Assembly (NCBI GenBank): GCA_005808475.1
Contig: SYLY01000075.1
Location: 1 to 61,054, forward strand
Source: Acidobacteriota bacterium
GTDB lineage: Bacteria; Acidobacteriota; Terriglobia; Bryobacterales; Bryobacteraceae
Direction: 5' to 3'
DNA: 61,054 nucleotides
Shown here: positions 17,625-25,909 of the stretch, piece after piece
Position numbering within the stretch: the first letter of the stretch is position 1
Layout: each line of letters begins with the position of its first letter
Notes under the pieces: model-generated
Databases searched by the model: none
Seen by the model: the letters and a program-made list of their open reading frames with translations, nothing else
What the model was told of the DNA's origin: nothing
Position numbers and translations under genes: made by a program

Positions 17625-20600
17625 TCAGAACTGGAGCTTCAGCGCCAACTGCATCACCCTCGGCCCGCCCCGCCCGCGGTCGGTCACACCCGTGATCAGT
17701 CCGCCTCCCAGTGCGTTGAATTGCTTCTCCGGCAACTGGAAATTGGCGTGGTTCATGATGTTGAATACCTCGTAGCGCACTTGGAAGTTCTTCCTGTCCT
17801 GGAACCGGAAGTTCTTGAGCAGCGCCATGTTGACGAAGTGCGACCGCGGCCCGTCGAGGATATTGCGGCCCGAGTTCCCGAAATTGAAGGGCAGAAATCC
17901 GTAGGCGCTGGCCTCGCAACTGGTCCGCGCGGCGCATCGCGGCACGGCCTCGAAGTCGGTGAGCTTGACCCACGGATAGTCGACCCCCTTCCGGCCCGCG
18001 CCCGGGATCGGCTCCTGAAAGCCCGAACCGATCCGGTTGGGCCGCGGCGACTCGCCCAGGTTTGTGTCGATGTTGGCGGACGTCACCGTCAGGGCTTGGC
18101 CGCTGTAGTAGGTCCCGCTGCCCGAAAACTGCCATCCTCCCACGATTCCGTTCACCCATCCGGTGGCGCCGGACGCGAGCTTCCGTCCGCGTCCGAACGG
18201 CAGCGGCGTCGAGTACACCGCCGTGAATACGTGCCGGCGATCGAAATCCGAGCGCGCCCGCTCCGACTTCAGATCGCGCGCGTTCTGCGCTCCGGCGAAT
18301 CCTCCCGCCGACTGGCCGCTCAACTGGGACGCGTCGTCGATCGACTTGCCGAACGTATAGTTGACCCGGAAGAAGCGGCCCCGCGTGTTCTTGCGCAGCG
18401 AAATCTGGCCGGCGTTGAAGTTGGAGTTGGCTCCGAAGGAGTAGTAGTTGATCGTGTTGATACCCGTCACCGGCCGAGGGAACGCGACGTTCGCCTGATA
18501 CGCCGCCAGCGACCGGACCGGCTGATTGATGTCGTACTGGCGGCCGAGGTGCGTCCCCTTGGAGCCGACGTAGGCCACCTCCAGCGCCATTTGCCCGGGC
18601 AGTTCCCGCTCGATGGTCAGGTTGTAGCTCTGCAGATAGCCGAGCGGCGGACGCGGATCGTATCCGTTGGAGTTGGTCGAGTTGCCCTCCGTCGCGCGGA
18701 TGTCGGGAAACGGGTTCGACAAAGTCACCAGCGTGACGTCGCTCGCCAGGCGCGAAAAGGTCTGGTTCACCGAGAAGGGGAATCCCGTCATCAGCGACGC
18801 GCGGATCGGGTTCAACAGGTGGCTGGTGTAGAAGATGCCATAGCCGCCCCGGACCACGGTCGCCAGTTTGGCGGGTACGCGCCAGGCGAAGCCCACGCGC
18901 GGCGCGAAATTCAGGTTGTCGGCGTACACCAACGACTTGGGATAGCCCACGTCGCGCGCCAACGCGACTTTGTCCGTCAGGTTGTACTGCGCCAGCCGTT
19001 CGCGCAAGCCGGGCAGGTTGGCGTCGTCCGAGATGACGATCTTCCCCAACTCATGGACGAAATTGGACGCCCGCCCATAGCGGTCCACTGGCGGCTTGTC
19101 GAGTTCGTATCGCATGCCCAGATTCAACGTGAGCGAGCGGGTGACCTTGAAATCGTCGTTGAAGAAAGCTCCGTAGCTGATGGACCGGAGGTAGTTCCGC
19201 GTGGTCTGGGCATTGCGGGTGGTGCTCTGCAAAATGCCGAGCAACAGATCCGCCACCGAATGATTGGTCCAGTTCCGCTGGAAGTTGAAAGTGCCGCGCG
19301 AGTTGTCGAAGTAGGGCTGGTTGAAGCGGACGCGCTCCATGTCGAAGCCCCACTTCAGCACGTGCTTCGACTTCACCCAGGTGTATTTGTTGCTGGCCAG
19401 GAAGGTGGTTACATGATAAGCGACCGGCTGCGCCACCGCCGACCCGATCGGCAGATAGTCCTGCACGGTGATGCGTGGGAATCCGGTCAGGCGCGGATCC
19501 TTGGTCGTGCCCACCAGCCCGAGTTGCGCCGCGATATCCTGTCCCTGGAATCGCGCGTGCTCCACCGTGGCATTGCGGCTGTATCCGCCGCGGACCTCGG
19601 TGAGCATCGTGGGGCTGAACATGTGCGTGTAATCGAGCCCCATCAGCGACCGCCGGTCGTTGGAATACGTCGGCCACTCGGCGATGGAGGAGCCGGCGAA
19701 CGGCGCCGTGTTGTCGGCTTCCCGCATCTGAAACCGGTAGGAGACCGTGCCGGTCGAACTGAACCGGTGGTCGAACTTCCAGATGTAGCTATTCCATACA
19801 TCGAAGTCCTTCGCGGTGCCCAGAAAGTTGTTGGACGGATCGGCGCGGTTCGGCAGTGGGTAGTATTGCACGATCCGCAAGGCGATCGGATGGAAACGGC
19901 TCTTGGGCATCACGTTGCCGGGGAAGCAGGCCGCGGCCGATGTCGCGGTGCAGTTCCCCGTGGCCAGCGGATCGCGCAGGAACAGCTTGGCTCCGGTAAC
20001 CGGCACCACCGACCGCGAGAAGTCGCCCTCCCGCTGCGCCTGTGTCGGCACGTTGCCGATCTGAGTCTGCCCCAGCACCTCGCGATATGCCTCCCAACTG
20101 AACATGAAGAAGGTCCGGTCGCGTCCGTTGTAGACGCCGGGCAACAGCACGGGACCATGGAACGTGACGCCGTAGTTGTTGCGCCGCAGCGAGAGTTTTC
20201 GCTGGTCGAAGAACGACCGCGAGTCGAACACGTTGTTGCGTAGGAACTCGAACACTTCGCCATGGAACTGGTTGCCGCCCGAGCGAAGCACCATGTTGAT
20301 GACACCGCCCGCCATGCGTCCGGTCTCCGCGGAGAAGCCGGAAACCTCCATCTTGAACTCTTGCATCGCGCCGAGATTGGGGCGCACTTGCGCCCCCGCG
20401 CCGCGCGGATTTCTATTGTTGAAGCCGTCCACCGAGTAGTTGGTGGAATCCGAACGCGCTCCATTGACGTTCAACCCCGAGCCCTGGCCTCCCTGCGCCA
20501 TGGGCACCACGCCGGGGACCAGAAATGCCAAGTCGGTGAAGTCGCGGCCGTCGAGGGGCATCTCGTTGATCTCCTGCTGCGTGATCACGTCGCCCTTGAT

Positions 20601-20996
20601 CGCGCCGACCTCGGTGTTGATCAACGCCGCCTCCGCCGTGACGCTCACCGATTCCGCCACGGAACCGATCCGTAGGCGAATCTCGTGACGCACCGACTGC
20701 GCAACCTCGAGGACGATCCCCGTGGTCTTGTGGGTGTTGAATCCTTCCTTCTCCACCGACAGTTCGTAGACTCCGGGCGGCAGGTTGGTGACGACGAATT
20801 CACCGAGGCCGCTCGTGGCCGCCTCGCGCATGATGTTGGTCTCCACATGCCGGACTCGCACCACCGCCTCTGGAATCAAGGCATCGGCGGTGTCGAGCAC
20901 GACGCCCGTCATCGTTGCGGTCGAGTTTTGCGCGGAGGCTGTGACGGCGGCCAAAAGCGTGGCCGCCATCGTGAAAACGAGACGCCGACTGGGCAT
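17625..20996 (-). CDS. Oar-like TonB-dependent receptor with carboxypeptidase-regulatory-like domain (2)
   Basis: 1123 aa. Signal peptide (MPSRRLVFTMAATLLAAVTASAQ), then a carboxypeptidase-regulatory-like domain (about 26-110; GVVLDTADALIPEAVVRV, LPPGVYELSVEKEGFN). A plug-like domain follows (INEMPLDGRDFTDLAFLVPGV, then NVNGARSDSTNYSVDGFNNRNPRG) and a long beta-barrel ending in LALKLQF, an aromatic-terminated beta-signal. The plug carries the common sequence of the family in which the DG-N region marks the inner loop. It precedes the methyltransferase gene by 39 bp on the same strand, so co-transcription is possible, and a shared substrate with the quinoprotein operon can be proposed. Upstream lies the insertion-sequence remnant, whose left end is about 95 bp from the start codon. 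Confidence 0.93.
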   Translation of the reverse strand: MPSRRLVFTMAATLLAAVTASAQNSTATMTGVVLDTADALIPEAVVRVRHVETNIMREAATSGLGEFVVTNLPPGVYELSVEKEGFNTHKTTGIVLEVAQSVRHEIRLRIGSVAESVSVTAEAALINTEVGAIKGDVITQQEINEMPLDGRDFTDLAFLVPGVVPMAQGGQGSGLNVNGARSDSTNYSVDGFNNRNPRGAGAQVRPNLGAMQEFKMEVSGFSAETGRMAGGVINMVLRSGGNQFHGEVFEFLRNNVFDSRSFFDQRKLSLRRNNYGVTFHGPVLLPGVYNGRDRTFFMFSWEAYREVLGQTQIGNVPTQAQREGDFSRSVVPVTGAKLFLRDPLATGNCTATSAAACFPGNVMPKSRFHPIALRIVQYYPLPNRADPSNNFLGTAKDFDVWNSYIWKFDHRFSSTGTVSYRFQMREADNTAPFAGSSIAEWPTYSNDRRSLMGLDYTHMFSPTMLTEVRGGYSRNATVEHARFQGQDIAAQLGLVGTTKDPRLTGFPRITVQDYLPIGSAVAQPVAYHVTTFLASNKYTWVKSKHVLKWGFDMERVRFNQPYFDNSRGTFNFQRNWTNHSVADLLLGILQSTTRNAQTTRNYLRSISYGAFFNDDFKVTRSLTLNLGMRYELDKPPVDRYGRASNFVHELGKIVISDDANLPGLRERLAQYNLTDKVALARDVGYPKSLVYADNLNFAPRVGFAWRVPAKLATVVRGGYGIFYTSHLLNPIRASLMTGFPFSVNQTFSRLASDVTLVTLSNPFPDIRATEGNSTNSNGYDPRPPLGYLQSYNLTIERELPGQMALEVAYVGSKGTHLGRQYDINQPVRSLAAYQANVAFPRPVTGINTINYYSFGANSNFNAGQISLRKNTRGRFFRVNYTFGKSIDDASQLSGQSAGGFAGAQNARDLKSERARSDFDRRHVFTAVYSTPLPFGRGRKLASGATGWVNGIVGGWQFSGSGTYYSGQALTVTSANIDTNLGESPRPNRIGSGFQEPIPGAGRKGVDYPWVKLTDFEAVPRCAARTSCEASAYGFLPFNFGNSGRNILDGPRSHFVNMALLKNFRFQDRKNFQVRYEVFNIMNHANFQLPEKQFNALGGGLITGVTDRGRGGPRVMQLALKLQF

Positions 20997-21090
20997 GGTC
21001 GCGGAGATCCCCTTATGCGTGGACCGAATGAGGTGATTATGACGCTTCGAGCGGCCGAAGGCAAATCATTCGGGCGATCGTCGCCGCCAA

Positions 21091-21126
21091 ATGATAATGT
21101 CCTAATTGCGCAAAGTAGAAATGTCC
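21091..21126 (+). repeat. Left terminal inverted repeat of the insertion-sequence remnant
   Basis: It contains AATGTCCTAATTGCG followed by CAAAGTAGAAATGTCC. It matches the reverse complement of 21741-21780 with a few mismatches and a small gap. Each end carries the sub-motif AATGTCC twice, as expected for transposase binding sites. Confidence 0.7.
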
Positions 21127-21171
21127 GATTGACGCCTTCAAGCCGAGGAGGTGGCGGAAGGACAACTACCG

Positions 21172-21707
21172 ATGACGCAAGCCGAACGGGACCGCCTGGT
21201 GGCCCTGAAGAAGGCCAAGAAGAAACTGATCACCCAGAAGCAGGCGGCCGGCGAGTTGGGGATAAGGGAACGACATGCGAGACGGATGCTGCGTGAGTTG
21301 AAGCGTCGCGGAGACAAGGCCGTGGTTCACGGGCCGCGAGGGCTGCCGTCGAACCGCAAGATCAACGCCGATGCCGAACAAGAAGCGGTGGCCTCTCTCG
21401 CAGCCGGCGTATCGCGGGTTCGGACCCACACGGGCATCGGAATACTCGGCAAAGAAACACAAAATCGATGCGAGCCGGGAGACGGTGCGCAATGGATGAT
21501 CGGAGCGAAATTGTGGCGGCCGAAGAAGCAGCGAGTCGAGAAGATCCATGAATGGCGGCCGCGGCGCAGTCGTTGCGGGGAGTTGGCGCAGTGGGACACG
21601 AGCGATCACGACTGGCTGTAGGGTCGCGGGGAGGAGGAGATCCCGTTGATCAACAGGATCGACGATGCGACCAGCATTGCCCGTCTCCGCTTCACCGGCA
21701 CGCCAAA
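21172..21707 (+). pseudogene. Transposase remnant (frameshifts, nonsense codon, internal deletion)
   Basis: The reading frame starts at ATG 21172 (MTQAERDRLVALKKAKKKL, then QKQAAGELGIRERHARRML, a helix-turn-helix). It is interrupted in several ways. Between about 21410 and 21490 the family sequence continues in another frame (YRGFGPTRASEYSAKKHK, then DASRETVR). It then returns to the first frame (QWMIGAKLWRPKKQRVEKI, ELAQWDTSDHDWL). A TAG at 21619-21621 follows, where related transposases usually have a sense codon. The frame then resumes (GRGEEEIPLINRIDDATS) until about 21675, after which it joins unrelated sequence leading to the right repeat. The rest of the DDE-type catalytic region is missing, so the element cannot move by itself. 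Confidence 0.78.
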
Positions 21708-21740
21708 TTACCACGCCCCCTCGCCCGCCCGGCCCAAACA

Positions 21741-21780
21741 GAACATTTCTACTTTGCAGGGAATAGGACATTTCTATTTT
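21741..21780 (-). repeat. Right terminal inverted repeat of the insertion-sequence remnant
   Basis: On the minus strand it reads TAGAAATGTCCTATT followed by CCTGCAAAGTAGAAATGTTC. It is the inverted counterpart of 21091-21126. It lies 64 bp upstream of the DUF1501 start codon, so the insertion replaced or displaced whatever promoter or partner gene preceded that gene. Confidence 0.7.
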
Positions 21781-21844
21781 GCCTTGACAGCAGGCTCCCG
21801 GCTGCTGCCAGGACACCGGCCGTTCCAGTATGCTGTTAATTGCC

Positions 21845-23263
21845 ATGAGCGATACGACTCGGCGCGGATTCTTCTCGCGCATCTCCTCGGGACTTCACGG
21901 AGCGGCCCTCGCCGGCCTGCTCTCGCGCGACCTCTACGCCTCCGCGCCGCGATCCTACGATCTCTCTCCGAAGCAGCCCCACTACCAGCCCAAGGCCAAG
22001 GCCGTGATCCAGTTCTTCATGAACGGCGGACCCAGCCAGGTGGATCTGTTCGATCCCAAGCCCGCGCTGGACAAGCATTCCGGCAAGGTCGTGCGCGACG
22101 TCAACACCGACGTCTCCGATCCTCGCGCGGCGGGCGGGCTTTTGCCCTCGCCGTTCCGCTTCGCCAAGCATGGCCAGTGCGGCATGGACGTTTCCGACGC
22201 GCTTCCCCATCTGTCGACGGTAGTGGACGACGTGGCGTTCATCCGGTCGATGTACGGCGAACACTCCAACCACGAGCCGGCGCTGTTCCTGATGCAGAGC
22301 GGACGCATCGTTCCGGCGCGGCCCACCATGGGATCGTGGGTCGCCTACGGTCTGGGATCGGAGAATCGGAACCTGCCGGCGTACGTGGTGCTGGACGATC
22401 CGAAGGGGCTGCCGATCAACGGCATCTCCAATTGGCAGTCGGCGTACCTGCCGCCGATGTATCAGGGCACGCGATTCCGCACCGAGGGTCCACCGGTGTT
22501 GAACCTGCAACCGCGCGCGGAACTTTCGGCGCCGCTGGTGGACGCGCAGCGCAAGCTTCTCCGGCAGCTCGACGAAATGCACCGCGTGGAGCGGCCGAAT
22601 CAGCCCGATCTCGACGGACGGATCGCCAGCTACGAACTCGCCGCGCGGATGCAGATCGCGGCCAGCGACGCGCTCGACGTGAATCAGGAGCCGGAATCGG
22701 TGCGCGAGGCATACGGACTGAACGATCCCGCCACGCTCACCTACGGCAAGCGTTGCCTGATGGCGCGGCGCCTGATCGAGCGCGGAGTCCGCTTCGTGCA
22801 GCTCTACATCGAAGGCCAGATCTGGGACAACCACTCGAACCTCGAGACGTCGTTGCGCTACGCCACCACCAAGACGGACAAACCGGTGATCGCGCTGCTG
22901 AAGGATCTGAAACAACGCGGCCTGTTCGATTCCACGCTGCTGGTTTGGGGCGGCGAGTTCGGCCGCCTACCCATCTCGCAGGCCGAGCCCGGCAACAAGG
23001 AAGCCGCGGGACGAGATCACGGTCCGTCCGGGTTCACCGTGTGGCTGGCGGGCGCGGGCGTGAAGGGCGGAACCGTCTACGGCGCCACCGACGAGTTCGG
23101 GCACAAGGCAGTCGAGAACCGCGTATCGGTTCACGATTTCCACGCCACGATTCTCCACCTTCTCGGCATGAATCACAGACAGCTCGTCTACGAGCGGCAC
23201 GGATTGCAGGAGCGGCTCACCGATCAGTTCCCGGCGCGGGTGGTCAAGGAAGTGCTCGTCTAG
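21845..23263 (+). CDS. Tat-exported DUF1501 (sulfatase-fold) protein
   Basis: 472 aa. The N terminus MSDTTRRGFFSRISSG carries a twin-arginine motif followed by a hydrophobic stretch. The body contains the signature KAVIQFFMNGGPSQVDLFDPKP, the GEHSNHEPALFLMQSG segment, and the metal-site-like LLVWGGEFGRLP and GRDHGPSGFTVWLAGAG, all typical of DUF1501, which has an alkaline-phosphatase/sulfatase-like fold. In planctomycetes and acidobacteria these genes usually sit directly next to a DUF1549/DUF1553 cytochrome-type gene. Here that partner is absent and an insertion-sequence remnant lies upstream. The start at 21845 gives the intact Tat signal; an in-frame codon at 21830 adds only five residues. 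The exact reaction of the family is unknown. Confidence 0.92.
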   Translation: MSDTTRRGFFSRISSGLHGAALAGLLSRDLYASAPRSYDLSPKQPHYQPKAKAVIQFFMNGGPSQVDLFDPKPALDKHSGKVVRDVNTDVSDPRAAGGLLPSPFRFAKHGQCGMDVSDALPHLSTVVDDVAFIRSMYGEHSNHEPALFLMQSGRIVPARPTMGSWVAYGLGSENRNLPAYVVLDDPKGLPINGISNWQSAYLPPMYQGTRFRTEGPPVLNLQPRAELSAPLVDAQRKLLRQLDEMHRVERPNQPDLDGRIASYELAARMQIAASDALDVNQEPESVREAYGLNDPATLTYGKRCLMARRLIERGVRFVQLYIEGQIWDNHSNLETSLRYATTKTDKPVIALLKDLKQRGLFDSTLLVWGGEFGRLPISQAEPGNKEAAGRDHGPSGFTVWLAGAGVKGGTVYGATDEFGHKAVENRVSVHDFHATILHLLGMNHRQLVYERHGLQERLTDQFPARVVKEVLV

Positions 23264-23273
23264 GACGGACCGC

Positions 23274-24296
23274 GTGTCCGGCCACTCGCTAATCCTGACC
23301 GCGGTAACCGCGGTGGCGGTCTATCTTTCGTTCCTCGTGGTGCGGCCGTTTCTGTTCGCGATCGTCGCGGCGACGGTGCTGGCGGTTGTGTTCCAGCCGC
23401 TGCACGCGCGCATGTCGCGGCTGATCCGCTGGCCGAGTCTGGCCGCGCTGGCTTCGGCGCTGTTCGTGGCGGTATGTGTCGTCGCGCCGATCGGGTTCGC
23501 GATCGGAGCCGCGGCGTCCGAGTTTCGCGAGATCTTCGATCAGGCGCGCGCCACGGACACCGCCTCGATCGGCGCCTGGATCGACCGGCCGATCGATTGG
23601 CTGGCCGGGCGCACGGGGATGTCCGCGCAGGACTGGAAGGACCGGCTCACCGGCGAGCTTTCCCAGACCATCCACGCGGCGGCGGGCGTAGCGCGATCGC
23701 TGGTAGCCGGGATTGGCCGGGGTCTGCTGCAATCGATCGCGGCGCTGGTGACGCTGTTCTTCTTCTTCCGCGACTCGAGCCGCCTTCGCCAAGGCCTGCT
23801 CGATACGATCCCGTTGCGGCGCGCGGACCTCGAAGTGCTGGTCCGTCAAGTGGAGGATTCGATCCTGGCGAACATGTACGGCGTAGTGGCGGTGGGCGCG
23901 GCGCAGGGGCTGCTGATGGGGATCGGCATGTGGATCGCGGGCGTACCGTCGCCGGTGATGTGGGGAGTCGCCACCGCCGTGTTGTCGGTGATTCCCATGG
24001 TGGGCTCCGGCTTGGTGTGGGCGCCGGTTGCGTTGATGCTCGCGGCGCAGGGATCTTGGGGGAAATGCGCGTTTCTGGTGGTCTGGGGCGCGCTGCTGGT
24101 GGCCAACACCGACAACGTGGTGCGGCCCTGGGTGGTCGGCGGACGGTCGGGCGCGAATCCGTTGCTGGTGTTCCTGGGGCTGCTCGGCGGCATGTCGGCG
24201 TTCGGCGTCCTGGGCGTCTTCATCGGACCGGTGGTGGTGACCGTCACGGCGACGCTGCTGGGATTCACGGCGCGGTCGCTCTCGCCGGACCGCTGA
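23274..24296 (+). CDS. AI-2E family transporter (PerM/YdiK-type permease)
   Basis: 340 aa integral membrane protein with about seven to eight membrane helices: paired helices at the N terminus (YLSFLVVRPFLFAIVAATVLAVVF), a charged soluble insert (about 80-150) and a C-terminal helix group. The family signature region is visible in DNVVRPWVVGG followed by NPLLVFLGLLGGMSAFGVLGVFIGPVVV. The GTG start is preceded by GGACGGA at a suitable distance. It follows the DUF1501 gene by 10 bp, so it is probably co-transcribed. Family members have been linked to autoinducer-2 export or Na+/H+ antiport; the substrate here cannot be inferred. The stop is 1 bp from the stop of the convergent toxin-domain gene. 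Confidence 0.9.
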   Translation: MSGHSLILTAVTAVAVYLSFLVVRPFLFAIVAATVLAVVFQPLHARMSRLIRWPSLAALASALFVAVCVVAPIGFAIGAAASEFREIFDQARATDTASIGAWIDRPIDWLAGRTGMSAQDWKDRLTGELSQTIHAAAGVARSLVAGIGRGLLQSIAALVTLFFFFRDSSRLRQGLLDTIPLRRADLEVLVRQVEDSILANMYGVVAVGAAQGLLMGIGMWIAGVPSPVMWGVATAVLSVIPMVGSGLVWAPVALMLAAQGSWGKCAFLVVWGALLVANTDNVVRPWVVGGRSGANPLLVFLGLLGGMSAFGVLGVFIGPVVVTVTATLLGFTARSLSPDR

Positions 24297-24297
24297 A

Positions 24298-25842
24298 TCA
24301 GTTGGTCCGGTAGAAGTAGACCTTCGCGTTCGGTGGGAACCGCGCGAACGCGCCGATCTGCGAGTCGAAGAACACCACCCTGCCTTCGTGGTGGTGCACG
24401 TTGAAGATGTGTCCGTCCGCCAAGCCTTCCCTCACGAACACGATGCCGCGCGCGTCGGCGCCCACGTGGCGAATCAGGGCCTCGATCCGTTCGCGCGAAG
24501 TCGGCATGGGAATCCCGAGTCGCTGGTGCAACGCGGCGTCGGCGCCGTGGACCGCATCCGGTCCGAAATCGCGGTGTCCGAAACGGGCTCGCAGCGCGAT
24601 CTCGATGGAATCCTCCTGAAGGATGGGCGTGTCGGGAGCGGTCCACATGCGTCGCGACGCGCGCGTCTTGTCGTAGGCTAGCGAGCAGGCGAAGCAGTTG
24701 GTCAAGCTTCCGCTGGGATTGAACTTGGAAGGCCGAAGGGTGAAGCCCATGGTTCCGAAATCGCCGCGGATCGCGTTTAGCGCCCGCAGGCGGAACGCGG
24801 CCTTCTTGGCGACCGCGCCCAGGCTCTCGCCGCCGGGCCTGCGGGAGAAGAGGGCCGTCGCGTTCTCGCCGAGGAACTTCGCGGGGTCGGTGACGAACGT
24901 CTGGATTCCCTCGGCGGCGGCCCGCAGCGCCAGTCCGGGATCGGTGAGGAACGCGAGGATTGTCTGCCCGTTTACGCCGAGTCCGTTTTCCGGATTCCGG
25001 GCCATGTGCTCGAGTGTCGAGATCTGCGAGTCGATCAAGTGGAAGTAGAAGTGATCCACCGCGACATCTGCCATCCCTTTCAAACGTACGGAGTCTCGCC
25101 GAAGCTGCTCGGCCAGGGACCGGAGTTCGGGGTCGCCGGAGGAATCCGCGTCGTTTGCGCAGTAGAGGGAGATCGCTTGCACCACGGGGATCTGCTGGGC
25201 GCCGTAGCGGCCCATCGCGAACGAGAGCGCCGTGGCCGCGCTGTCGCGGCAGGCGGCGGTAATGGACGGCCGGTCGGCGGGGGCGAGCGTCGTGCCGGAT
25301 GTGTGGTCGTAGCGGCTGGCGTAGTATCGCGCCGTGGTCCGCACCGGCACGATGGTGAAGCCGGCGGTGAAGCTCGACGGAGGGCGTCCGGTCATGGGTG
25401 CGCACTCGAGGTCGAAGTCGAGCGCGTAGGCGCCGGCGAAGTTGGTGGCGGCTCGAATTCCACTCACGGCGGAATCGGCCCGGCAGGTCTGGCGTACCGT
25501 GACGATTCCGCCCTGGGAAGTTCCGGCGGTTCCGCCCACCCTGCCGCCGCTCCAGGAGCAGGCGGATCCCGCGCATCGGACCGGAGCGCACACGATGCTC
25601 AGATTGTCGAGCGCGCTACCGAAGCGGTGGATCGTACCGGTGAAGGCTTGTCCGGCGGGACAACGGAGCACCCCCAGCCGGGAGGTGCGCAGGTCCATGA
25701 TCAGGCGGCCGCTCACGATGCCGCCGATCTGGCGGGTGTCCACCTCGCGGGGCGCGCGCGGAGTTTCCGTCATGCCGGCGGGGAGCCGTGTCTGCGCCCA
25801 CAGTGGCACGGCCAGGATCGCCGCCGCGGCGACGAGATGCAT
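24298..25842 (-). CDS. Secreted protein with C-terminal papain-fold (Tox-PL, glutamine-deamidase-type) toxin domain
   Basis: 514 aa. A signal peptide (MHLVAAAAILAVPLWAQ) precedes an N-terminal Cys-containing beta domain (about 35-155) with CPAGQAFTGTIHRFGSALDN and IVCAPVRC, a pattern seen in secreted lectin-like domains. A central helical region follows (about 230-375). The C-terminal 136 residues match the papain-fold toxin 1/Tox-PL pattern: NCFAC with Cys383 and Cys386, then GHIFNVHHHEGRVVFFDSQIG with His478, Asp493 and Gln495, giving a plausible Cys-His-Asp triad. Known family members are deamidases or proteases of polymorphic and host-directed toxins. The start was taken at the ATG that begins the signal peptide. 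No immunity gene is evident next to it; neighbours are a convergent permease and a divergent glycosidase-like gene. Confidence 0.8.
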   Translation of the reverse strand: MHLVAAAAILAVPLWAQTRLPAGMTETPRAPREVDTRQIGGIVSGRLIMDLRTSRLGVLRCPAGQAFTGTIHRFGSALDNLSIVCAPVRCAGSACSWSGGRVGGTAGTSQGGIVTVRQTCRADSAVSGIRAATNFAGAYALDFDLECAPMTGRPPSSFTAGFTIVPVRTTARYYASRYDHTSGTTLAPADRPSITAACRDSAATALSFAMGRYGAQQIPVVQAISLYCANDADSSGDPELRSLAEQLRRDSVRLKGMADVAVDHFYFHLIDSQISTLEHMARNPENGLGVNGQTILAFLTDPGLALRAAAEGIQTFVTDPAKFLGENATALFSRRPGGESLGAVAKKAAFRLRALNAIRGDFGTMGFTLRPSKFNPSGSLTNCFACSLAYDKTRASRRMWTAPDTPILQEDSIEIALRARFGHRDFGPDAVHGADAALHQRLGIPMPTSRERIEALIRHVGADARGIVFVREGLADGHIFNVHHHEGRVVFFDSQIGAFARFPPNAKVYFYRTN

Positions 25843-25895
25843 GGCTCGATCCTGGCACAACCGCGCGCGGAGCGCAAGTGGGGGTAAGGTACTGC

Positions 25896-25901
25896 TATCA
25901 T
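25896..25901 (+). promoter_or_regulatory. Putative -10 element placing the start codon at the 5' end of the mRNA
   Basis: TATCAT ends 8 bases before the ATG at 25910, and there is no good Shine-Dalgarno between. A transcript starting 6-8 bases after the hexamer would begin at or next to the ATG, that is, leaderless. This fits similar layouts elsewhere in the window (37472, 41603, 48577). Confidence 0.4.
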
Positions 25902-25909
25902 GACGTCGG

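Larger units (their letters stand above)
21091..21780 (+). mobile_element. Decayed insertion sequence with terminal inverted repeats (ISNCY-like)
   Basis: About 690 bp bounded by related inverted ends: left 21091-21126 and right 21741-21780. Both contain CAAAGTAGAAATGT and an AATGTCCTA core. The inside holds the 5' part of a transposase gene with a helix-turn-helix segment, then an abrupt junction into the right end, so most of the catalytic domain is deleted. Base composition at the ends is AT-rich against GC-rich surroundings. It occupies most of the otherwise geneless 848 bp between the second receptor and the DUF1501 gene. Family assignment to ISNCY-like elements is from recognition of the transposase N-terminal motifs, not from a search. 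Confidence 0.75.

Noticed and set aside
17721-20243. 840-codon plus-strand frame opposite the second receptor
   Set aside because: It is antisense to a receptor with signal peptide, plug and C-terminal beta-signal. No motifs in the plus-strand translation.
21784-21789. TTGACA just outside the right end of the insertion remnant as an outward -35
   Set aside because: No -10-like hexamer lies about 17 bases downstream; the nearest (TATGCT, 21829-21834) is 39 bases away.
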